Below are positions 1 to 6,588 of a DNA stretch of 64,000 nt, in pieces. How positions within the stretch are numbered: position 1 is the first letter of the stretch; each line of letters begins with the position of its first letter. Both the position numbers and the translations under genes were made by a program. The notes under the pieces are model-generated. The model was not told the origin of the DNA, searched no databases, and was given only the letters and a program-made list of their open reading frames with translations. Source of the stretch: HGM13006 sp963650135 (GTDB lineage: Bacteria; Bacillota; Clostridia; Oscillospirales; Oscillospiraceae); contig CAVJLG010000043.1 of NCBI GenBank assembly GCA_963650135.1, forward strand, positions 1-64,000, written 5' to 3'.

Positions 1-257
1 TTGAATACCGGAACCCAATACTTCCCCGTGGATTCCATGCAGACATCCAGACAATGGTAACGGATGTATATGCCAGAACCAACAATACCCAGCGCAAGAA
101 GCTGGCGCGGCTGGTGGAACAGAATTTTTTTGAAGCGATGAAAGAGGAAAATGGAGATCCCAATACCAATCAGACCGAAAAAATAATCGGACTTCTGAAA
201 GAGAAGCCCGAAATGACCGAAAATCTGCTGAATTTGCTTTCCATGATGGTCAGCTAA
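1..257 (+). CDS. C-terminal end of a probable tyrosine recombinase/integrase (5' end outside window)
   Basis: The reading frame is open from base 3 to the stop at 255-257. The visible part (about 84 residues) contains HADIQTMVTDVYARTNN followed by QRKKLARLVEQNFFEAM. This resembles the last catalytic box of tyrosine recombinases, where a 'LGH-D-Q-T...Y' segment carries the nucleophilic tyrosine; the candidate is the Tyr of DVYART. The residues just before it (ILPRGF) do not match the usual 'LLG' lead-in, so the gene may be a diverged or degraded remnant. It ends about 90 bp from the 3' end of tRNA-Thr, the usual place for an integrase beside its attachment site. The upstream part cannot be seen, so intactness is unknown. 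The family call is from motif resemblance only. Confidence 0.45.
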   Translation, partial: EYRNPILPRGFHADIQTMVTDVYARTNNTQRKKLARLVEQNFFEAMKEENGDPNTNQTEKIIGLLKEKPEMTENLLNLLSMMVS

Positions 258-304
258 TTTGAAGGAAAATGAAGGAAAACGTGGTACAGAACCAGGCCGC
301 AGAA

Positions 305-345
305 AAAAGAAAAAGTCCCAAAACCGTTGCGGTTTCAGGACTTTT
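305..345 (-). terminator. Rho-independent terminator of tRNA-Thr
   Basis: Read on the minus strand, AAGTCC...GGACTT and AAACCG...CGGTTT form a long hairpin followed by a T-rich run. It lies directly after the CCA end of tRNA-Thr. Confidence 0.8.
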
Positions 346-346
346 C

Positions 347-422
<76 letters not shown>

Positions 423-441
423 AAATTCATTTAGCTTGACT

Positions 442-470
442 ATTATAAAAAATAACGAAGAATTTGTCAA
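442..470 (-). promoter_or_regulatory. Consensus sigma-A promoter of tRNA-Thr
   Basis: On the minus strand TTGACA (470-465) and TATAAT (447-442) are separated by exactly 17 bp, a perfect vegetative promoter about 20 bp upstream of the mature tRNA 5' end at 422. Confidence 0.9.
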
Positions 471-509
471 GCACTAATTTTACTTTTTTCGCTGAGAAGA
501 CCGCCGGGG

Positions 510-1472
510 TTATGCGGCGGTCTTCAGCATGTGGTCGATAAAAATACCATAGCCGGTGGTGGGATCGGACACCAGCACATGGGTTACGGCGCCGATGAGC
601 TTGCCATTTTGCAGAATGGGGCTTCCGCTCATGCCCTGGACGATGCCGCCGGTTCGGTCCAAAAGTCGCGGATCGGTAACCTCCAGCATCATGTTGCGCC
701 CGGTGCCGTTGTCCATGGGGTAGAGCCGGATGATTTTCACCGCAAAATGTTCTACTTGGTCGCCGTCCACATTACATAGAATCTCCGCATCGCCGATGGT
801 GATTTCGCCGCGTTCGGCTACTGCAACCGTCTCACCGTCTGGGGCGTCGGTCAGGGTACCAAAGATGCCGCAGGGGGTGTTGCGGGTGATGGCGCCCAGA
901 ATGGTGCTGCTGTCAAAGGAGCCTTGCAGCATGCCGGGCAGACCGCTTGTCCCTTTTTCCACATCGATGACCGTGGCCTTGCAGATAAATCCGTCTCGAA
1001 TGGGGAACAATTTAGAGGAAGCTGTGTCGGTGATGCCGTGTCCCAGGGCACCGAAAACGGAGGTGGCGGGATCATAGTAGGTAATGGTGCCGATGCCGGC
1101 CATTTCGGCCTTGACGTTTGCGCCAATTTGATAAAAACCGTCTGCATTTTTGGGACGCACCAAAAAGCTCTGCTCCCGCTGCTGCCGAAGCGCGGTCAGG
1201 GTTACCTGCTGCTTTTCCTGAAGCATGGCGCGAAGGGAAGCGGGGGTTTCTACCGGTTCGCCGTCTACTTTAATAATCAGGTCCCCACGATGGAGACCGC
1301 TGCGCTTGGCGGGGGAATCCTCGGAAAAGCCCACTACCATCAGGCCGCTACACTGCACGTCAATGCCCACCGCTTTCCCCACGGCGACCACTTCCTCGGG
1401 GGCGGCGGCGTAAGTCTGTATACCAAAAAACAGGAATAGACACAGTGCGGTTAATGTCATTCGCTTTTTCAA
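510..1472 (-). CDS. spoIVB: SpoIVB peptidase (PDZ domain plus S55 serine protease)
   Basis: SpoIVB is a forespore-made protease, secreted into the space between the two spore membranes, that triggers SpoIVFB-dependent activation of sigma-K in the mother cell. The 320-residue protein has a signal/anchor segment (residues 4-24), a PDZ domain (about 40-105, with SPAKRSGLHRGD) and an S55 protease domain. A triad can be proposed as His145 (GALGHGI), Asp267 and Ser282 (QGMSGSP); the 15-residue Asp-Ser spacing agrees with the B. subtilis enzyme. The length is shorter than the roughly 425 residues of B. subtilis. The start is TTG at 1472, chosen for the GAGAGGATG ribosome site; an ATG four codons inside is an alternative. 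In many Firmicutes spo0A follows spoIVB, but here the next feature is tRNA-Thr. A sigma-G-like promoter lies upstream. Confidence 0.93.
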   Translation of the reverse strand: MKKRMTLTALCLFLFFGIQTYAAAPEEVVAVGKAVGIDVQCSGLMVVGFSEDSPAKRSGLHRGDLIIKVDGEPVETPASLRAMLQEKQQVTLTALRQQREQSFLVRPKNADGFYQIGANVKAEMAGIGTITYYDPATSVFGALGHGITDTASSKLFPIRDGFICKATVIDVEKGTSGLPGMLQGSFDSSTILGAITRNTPCGIFGTLTDAPDGETVAVAERGEITIGDAEILCNVDGDQVEHFAVKIIRLYPMDNGTGRNMMLEVTDPRLLDRTGGIVQGMSGSPILQNGKLIGAVTHVLVSDPTTGYGIFIDHMLKTAA

Positions 1473-1509
1473 AATCTGCTCATCCTCTCTGCTGAATTGC
1501 TCGCGGTTT

Positions 1510-1538
1510 TAATATGCCGTATTTCGAGAAAACTAGAC
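1510..1538 (-). promoter_or_regulatory. Candidate sigma-G promoter of spoIVB
   Basis: On the minus strand CATATTA (1516-1510) fits the sigma-G -10 consensus CATWHTA, and GTCTA (1538-1534) fits the -35 GHATR at four of five positions, with a 17-bp spacer. The expected start site leaves a leader of about 30 nt before spoIVB. Forespore expression is known for spoIVB in B. subtilis; the assignment here is by motif only. Confidence 0.45.
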
Positions 1539-1588
1539 AGGAATTTTCGCTGAAATGTTGGGAAAAAGCGAAAAAACAAACCGCTATT

Positions 1589-1680
1589 GTTATTTTCTGC
1601 GGGTAAAATGTTCATGGAATAGCGCGTGGTTTTTACGAGAAAATAACGATGGAGCAGACAGTGCAAGGGGAAAATAACGA
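1589..1680. repeat. Three copies of GAAAATAAC upstream of the clpB promoter
   Basis: An 11-bp direct repeat GAAAATAACGA occurs at 1639-1649 and 1670-1680, start-to-start distance 31 bp (about three helical turns). An inverted copy of its first nine bases (GTTATTTTC) is at 1589-1597. A 10-of-11 match lies at 448-458 inside the tRNA-Thr promoter spacer. The block lies between divergent spoIVB and clpB, ending 27 bp before the clpB -35 box. The rest of the 1539-1706 gap shows only a 7-bp inverted repeat, TTTTCGC (1544-1550) / GCGAAAA (1568-1574). Confidence 0.5.
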
Positions 1681-1706
1681 ATTCAAAAATCGTTTACAAA
1701 TTCCTA

Positions 1707-1735
1707 TTGACATTCCGGGAATTGCGCGGTACTAT
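1707..1735 (+). promoter_or_regulatory. Sigma-A promoter of clpB
   Basis: TTGACA (1707-1712) and TACTAT (1730-1735) with a 17-bp spacer. The predicted start site near 1742 lies just before the CIRCE operator. Confidence 0.85.
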
Positions 1736-1749
1736 GGACACAAAGAGAA

Positions 1750-1776
1750 TTAGCACTCGAAGATGAAGAGTGCTAA
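1750..1776. promoter_or_regulatory. CIRCE operator (HrcA binding site) of clpB
   Basis: A perfect inverted repeat TTAGCACTC (1750-1758) - 9 bp - GAGTGCTAA (1768-1776), identical to the consensus for the heat-shock repressor HrcA. It starts about 8 bp after the predicted transcription start, so HrcA should block initiation or early elongation, and clpB is predicted to be heat-inducible. Confidence 0.95.
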
Positions 1777-1806
1777 AATACAGTTCCCCGGAAAGGAAGA
1801 TGTTTT

Positions 1807-4431
1807 ATGAATGTACAGAAGTTGACGCAGAAATCCATGGAAGCCGTACAGCTTGCCCAGAATATTGCACAGGAACATGATAACCAGCAGATAGAGCAGT
1901 GCCATGTGTTGCTTGCCCTATTGATGCAGGACAGCGGCCTGGTGCCCCAGCTGCTGACGAAGATGGGCGTGACCGCGGAGTCCGTTACCGCCGCCGCAAA
2001 GGATTTGGTGGCACGGCTGCCCGCAGTGACCGGTTCCGGCAGAGAGGCGGGCAAGGTCTATATCAATCGGGATGTCGATGCAGCCTTTACCGAGGCGGAG
2101 CATGTTGCCGAGAGCATGCGGGATGAATATGTGTCGGTAGAGCATATCCTGCTGGGCCTGATTACGAAGGCAAACAGCAGCATGAAGAAGCTCTTTGACA
2201 CCTACAACATCACCAGCGAAAACTGCCTGAAAACCCTGAAGGAAATTCGCGGCAGTGCCCGGGTGACTACTGACAATCCCGAGGGTACCTACGATGCGCT
2301 GAACAAATACGGCACCGATCTGGTACAGCAGGCCAGAGATAAGAAGATGGACCCTGTGATTGGCCGTGACGAGGAAATCCGGAACGTCATCCGCATCTTG
2401 TCCAGAAAGTCCAAGAACAACCCCGTTCTGATCGGTGAGCCTGGCGTCGGTAAAACCGCCATTGCCGAAGGGCTTGCCCAGCGGATTGTCCGCGGCGATG
2501 TCCCCAAGAATCTGCAAAACAAGACGATTTTCTCCCTGGATATGGGCGCACTGGTGGCCGGTGCAAAGTATCGGGGCGAATTTGAGGAGCGGTTAAAGGC
2601 TGTCCTGAACGAAGTAAAGAACAGCGAAGGCCAGATCATCCTGTTCATCGATGAGCTGCACACCATTGTAGGCGCAGGCAAAACCGAGGGCAGCATGGAT
2701 GCAGGCAACCTATTAAAGCCCATGCTGGCCCGCGGCGAGCTGCACTGCATCGGTGCAACCACGCTGGACGAGTACCGTCAATACATTGAAAAGGATCCCG
2801 CACTGGAGCGCCGGTTCCAGACCGTATTGGTGCAGGAGCCGACGGTGGAGGATACCATCGCCATTCTCCGTGGCTTGGAGGAGCGGTATGAGGTGTTCCA
2901 CGGCGTCAAAATCACCGACCCCGCCATTGTGGCAGCAGTTACTCTGTCCAATCGTTATATCACTGACCGGTATCTGCCGGATAAGGCCATCGACTTGATC
3001 GATGAAGCCTGCGCCATGATCCGCACCGAGATGGACTCCATGCCCACCGAGCTGGATCAGGTGCGTCGGAAGATCACCCAGATGGAGATCGAAGAGGCTG
3101 CCCTGAAAAACGAGGAAGATGAGCTGTCCGAAGGCCGCCTGAAGGAGCTGAGAAAAGAGCTGGCGGAGGAGCGCGACAAATTCAACACCATGCAGGCCAA
3201 GTGGGAAAACGAGAAAAATGCCATTGGCCGGGTGCAGAAGCTCCGGGAAGAGATTGAAAAGCTCAACCGTCAGATTGAAGAGGCTGAGCAGAACTACGAC
3301 CTGGAGCATGCCGCTGAGCTGAAATACGGTAAGCTGCCCGAGGCAAAACGCGCCCTGGAGGAGGCCGAGCAGGTTGTTCAGAATCAAAAGGGCGAGAATT
3401 CCCTGCTGCGGGATAAGGTAACGGAGAACGAAATTGCAAAAATCATCGAGCGCTGGACCGGTATCCCCGTTACCAAGCTGGTAGAAGGGGAGAAGGAGAA
3501 GCTGCTGCACCTGGAGGATACGCTCCATCAGCGTGTCATCGGTCAGGACGAGGCCGTTCGCTCCGTGGCGGAAGCCATTATGCGTTCCCGCGCAGGCATT
3601 CAGGACCCGGATCGTCCCATTGGCAGCTTCCTGTTCCTGGGCCCCACCGGCGTGGGCAAAACCGAGTTGGCGAAGGCGCTGGCGGAGTGTCTGTTTGACG
3701 ATGAGAAGAACATGGTGCGGATCGATATGTCCGAATACATGGAGAAATACAGCGTCTCCCGTCTGATCGGTGCACCTCCCGGATATGTGGGCTATGAGGA
3801 AGGCGGCCAGCTCACCGAAGCCGTCCGTCGCCGTCCCTACAGCGTCATCCTGTTTGACGAGGTAGAGAAGGCCCATCCCGATGTGTTCAATGTGCTGCTC
3901 CAGGTGCTGGACGATGGCCGTATCACCGATTCTCAGGGCCGCACCGTGGACTTTAAGAATACGATTATCATCCTGACCTCTAACCTGGGCTCTCAGTATC
4001 TGCTGGACGGCATTGGCCCGGACGGCTCCATCACCCAGGAGGCCAAGGACCAGGTGAATGCCCTGCTGAAAAAGAGCTTCCGTCCGGAGTTCCTGAACCG
4101 GCTGGACGAGATCGTGTTCTATAAGCCTCTGACCCGGGACAACATCACCAGCATCATCGATCTGCAGATGAAGGACCTGAATCGCCGCCTGGCTGACAAG
4201 CAGCTGTCCTGCCGTCTGACCCCCGAGGCCAAGCACTTTATCATTGATGCAGCCTATGACCCGCTGTACGGTGCCCGTCCGCTGCGCCGGTACCTCCAGC
4301 ACACCGTGGAAACGCTGATCGCCAAGAAGATTCTCACCGGCGATATGCCCACGGGAAGCGTATTGGAGATTCGTGTGGAAGATGGCGAGCTTACTGTTGT
4401 GGTTGTGATGGAAGCAACGGTTGTCGAATAA
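1807..4431 (+). CDS. clpB: ATP-dependent disaggregase ClpB
   Basis: A hexameric AAA+ chaperone that, with the DnaK system, pulls polypeptides out of aggregates in the cytoplasm. The 874 residues match the usual ClpB length. Order: Clp N-domain (about 1-145), first AAA+ module with Walker A GEPGVGKT near residue 210 and Walker B ILFIDELH, a long coiled-coil middle domain (about 400-525, typical of ClpB rather than ClpC), second AAA+ module with Walker A GPTGVGKT near 612 and VILFDEVEKAH, then the C-terminal D2 domain with GARPLRRY. There is no IGF/IGL loop for ClpP binding that I can recognise. The ribosome site is GGAAAGGAAG. It is a single-gene unit with a sigma-A promoter, CIRCE operator and terminator. 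No dnaK or groEL is nearby. Confidence 0.97.
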   Translation: MNVQKLTQKSMEAVQLAQNIAQEHDNQQIEQCHVLLALLMQDSGLVPQLLTKMGVTAESVTAAAKDLVARLPAVTGSGREAGKVYINRDVDAAFTEAEHVAESMRDEYVSVEHILLGLITKANSSMKKLFDTYNITSENCLKTLKEIRGSARVTTDNPEGTYDALNKYGTDLVQQARDKKMDPVIGRDEEIRNVIRILSRKSKNNPVLIGEPGVGKTAIAEGLAQRIVRGDVPKNLQNKTIFSLDMGALVAGAKYRGEFEERLKAVLNEVKNSEGQIILFIDELHTIVGAGKTEGSMDAGNLLKPMLARGELHCIGATTLDEYRQYIEKDPALERRFQTVLVQEPTVEDTIAILRGLEERYEVFHGVKITDPAIVAAVTLSNRYITDRYLPDKAIDLIDEACAMIRTEMDSMPTELDQVRRKITQMEIEEAALKNEEDELSEGRLKELRKELAEERDKFNTMQAKWENEKNAIGRVQKLREEIEKLNRQIEEAEQNYDLEHAAELKYGKLPEAKRALEEAEQVVQNQKGENSLLRDKVTENEIAKIIERWTGIPVTKLVEGEKEKLLHLEDTLHQRVIGQDEAVRSVAEAIMRSRAGIQDPDRPIGSFLFLGPTGVGKTELAKALAECLFDDEKNMVRIDMSEYMEKYSVSRLIGAPPGYVGYEEGGQLTEAVRRRPYSVILFDEVEKAHPDVFNVLLQVLDDGRITDSQGRTVDFKNTIIILTSNLGSQYLLDGIGPDGSITQEAKDQVNALLKKSFRPEFLNRLDEIVFYKPLTRDNITSIIDLQMKDLNRRLADKQLSCRLTPEAKHFIIDAAYDPLYGARPLRRYLQHTVETLIAKKILTGDMPTGSVLEIRVEDGELTVVVVMEATVVE

Positions 4432-4442
4432 CCGAATGACCG

Positions 4443-4476
4443 AAAACCGCCGTGGTGAAAGCTGCGGCGGTTTTTT
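4443..4476 (+). terminator. Rho-independent terminator of clpB
   Basis: AAAACCGCCG and CGGCGG-TTTTTT form a G+C-rich hairpin followed by six T, 11 bp after the clpB stop. Confidence 0.9.
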
Positions 4477-4494
4477 GCGTCGTTTGGCGGTATG

Positions 4495-4523
4495 TTGACT
4501 TTTGCTGCCGGTTCAAATATAAT
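4495..4523 (+). promoter_or_regulatory. Sigma-A promoter of the topoisomerase operon
   Basis: TTGACT (4495-4500), 17-bp spacer, TATAAT (4518-4523). It lies about 60 bp before the first gene of the topoisomerase pair. Confidence 0.85.
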
Positions 4524-4582
4524 ACATATCAAATGTAAATTGGCGTTCTATGCCCAAATACAAAATTCGATGGGGGAACAAC

Positions 4583-6571
4583 ATGAAGAAAAAAGCAACC
4601 TACGGCAACGAAAGCATTTCCATGCTGAAGGGAGCCGACCGGGTTCGGCTTCGTCCGGCTGTTATTTTTGGCTCTGACGGCCTGGAGGGCTGTGAGCATG
4701 CGGTATTTGAGATCCTCTCCAACGCCATCGATGAGGCGCGGGAGGGACACGGAACTGAGATTTTGGTGACCCGTTATCTGGACCACTCCATTCAGGTGGA
4801 GGACTTCGGACGAGGCTGCCCGGTGGATTGGAACCCGGCAGAGCAGCGGTTTAACTGGGAGCTGGTATTCTGCGAGCTCTATGCCGGCGGCAAATACAGC
4901 AACAACGAGGGAGAGAACTATGAGTATTCCTTGGGCCTTAACGGCCTGGGCGCCTGTGCTACCCAGTATGCATCCCGCTATTTTGATGCGGTGATTCGCC
5001 GGGATGGGAAAAAGTATTCCCTCCATTTTGAGAAGGGCGAAAACATCGGCGGCCTGAAATCCGAAAAAGCGGACCGGAAGCAGACCGGCTCCTGCTTCCG
5101 CTGGCTGCCCGATTTGGACGTATTTACGGATATCAATATTCCCACGGAGTATTACACCGATATCTTAAAGCGCCAGGCAGTGGTCAATGCGGGCATTACC
5201 TTCCGGCTGCGGACCGAAATGGCCGACGGCGGCTTCCAGGAGACGGATTTCTGCTATGAAAACGGCATTCTCGACTATGTGAAGGAGCTTACCGACGGCA
5301 AGGCCATGACCATGCCCCAGTTCTGGGAGGCCGAGCGCAAGGGCCGTGACCGTGCGGATATGGCGGATTATAAGGTGAAGATTACCGCGGCCCTGTGCTT
5401 TTCCAACAGCGTCAATGTGCTGGAATACTATCATAACTCCTCCTGGCTGGAGCATGGCGGTGCACCGGAAAAGGCCGTGAAGACCTCCTTTGTCTATGCG
5501 CTGGACGCCTATATCAAGCAGGCGGGGAAGTATAACAAAAATGAGTCGAAAATCACGTTCCAGGATGTGACCGACTGCCTGGTGCTGGTGACCAACTGCT
5601 TCTCCACTCAGACCAGCTATGAAAACCAGACGAAAAAGGCCATCACCAATAAATTTGTCCAGGAGGCCATGACCGAATTCTTCAAATCTCGCCTCCAGGT
5701 GTATTTTATCGAGAATAAAACCGAGGCAGACCGCATCGCTGACCAGGTGCTTATTAACAAGCGCGCCCGGGAGACGGCGGAGAAGACCAAGGTGAAGATT
5801 CGCAAGGACCTGACCCGGAATGTGGACATTGCCAACCGGGTGCAGAAGTTTGTAGACTGCCGCAGCAAGGATGTATCCCGGCGGGAGCTGTATATCGTGG
5901 AGGGCGACTCGGCATTGGGCAGCGTAAAGCTCAGCCGGGACGCGGAGTTCCAGGGCATTATGCCTGTTCGCGGTAAAATCCTCAACTGCCTGAAGGCGGA
6001 TTATGCCCGGATTTTCAAGAGCGATATCATCACCGACCTCATTAAGGTGCTGGGCTGCGGCGTGGAGATCACCGGCGGCAAAAAGGCCAAGGACCTTTCT
6101 GCATTTGACTTGGGGAGCCTTCGGTGGAACAAAATCGTTATCTGTACCGATGCGGATGTGGACGGCTTCCAGATTCGCACGCTGATTCTCACCATGCTCT
6201 ATCGGCTGGTGCCCACGCTGATTCAGGATGGCTATGTGTATATTGCGGAGTCGCCGCTGTTTGAGATCACCTGCAAGGACAAGACCTGGTTTGCCTATTC
6301 CAACCGGGAGAAGGACGAAATTGTAAAGTCCATCGGTGAGAACAAAAAGGTGACCATTCAGCGCTCTAAGGGCCTTGGCGAGAACGACCCGGATATGATG
6401 TGGATGACCACCATGAACCCTGCCACCCGGCGGCTGATTAAGGTCATGCCCCAGGATGCCGAAGCAACGGCGGCTATGTTTGACCTGCTGGAGGGCGATA
6501 ACCTCCAGGGCCGCAAGGACCATATCACCGAAAACGGCTATAAGTTCTTAGAACTGGCCGATATTTCCTAG
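4583..6571 (+). CDS. Type IIA DNA topoisomerase, B subunit (diverged GyrB/ParE paralogue)
   Basis: The ATPase and TOPRIM subunit of an ATP-dependent type II topoisomerase, expected to act with the next gene to pass one DNA duplex through another. The GHKL ATPase has EILSNAIDEA (Glu43 and Asn47 as catalytic/binding residues), but the next boxes are altered: DFGRGCP where DNGRGIP is usual, and GLNGLGA where GLHGVGA is usual. The TOPRIM has EGDSALGS at about 440 (normally EGDSAGGS) and DADVDGFQIRT with metal-binding Asp at about 523/525/527. The start ATG at 4583 follows a GGGGGAAC ribosome site; an upstream ATG at 4550 lacks one. 662 residues is a usual length for ParE or short GyrB. The divergence suggests a ParE-like or specialised paralogue rather than the housekeeping gyrase. 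Confidence 0.85.
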   Translation: MKKKATYGNESISMLKGADRVRLRPAVIFGSDGLEGCEHAVFEILSNAIDEAREGHGTEILVTRYLDHSIQVEDFGRGCPVDWNPAEQRFNWELVFCELYAGGKYSNNEGENYEYSLGLNGLGACATQYASRYFDAVIRRDGKKYSLHFEKGENIGGLKSEKADRKQTGSCFRWLPDLDVFTDINIPTEYYTDILKRQAVVNAGITFRLRTEMADGGFQETDFCYENGILDYVKELTDGKAMTMPQFWEAERKGRDRADMADYKVKITAALCFSNSVNVLEYYHNSSWLEHGGAPEKAVKTSFVYALDAYIKQAGKYNKNESKITFQDVTDCLVLVTNCFSTQTSYENQTKKAITNKFVQEAMTEFFKSRLQVYFIENKTEADRIADQVLINKRARETAEKTKVKIRKDLTRNVDIANRVQKFVDCRSKDVSRRELYIVEGDSALGSVKLSRDAEFQGIMPVRGKILNCLKADYARIFKSDIITDLIKVLGCGVEITGGKKAKDLSAFDLGSLRWNKIVICTDADVDGFQIRTLILTMLYRLVPTLIQDGYVYIAESPLFEITCKDKTWFAYSNREKDEIVKSIGENKKVTIQRSKGLGENDPDMMWMTTMNPATRRLIKVMPQDAEATAAMFDLLEGDNLQGRKDHITENGYKFLELADIS

Positions 6572-6588
6572 AAAGGAGGGGGCACACA

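Noticed and set aside
2713..4302. A 529-codon open frame on the minus strand
   Set aside because: Antisense to clpB; low-complexity composition typical of shadow frames. The same holds for the long minus frames opposite the topoisomerase genes, uvrC, mutS2, the peptide-binding protein and glmM.
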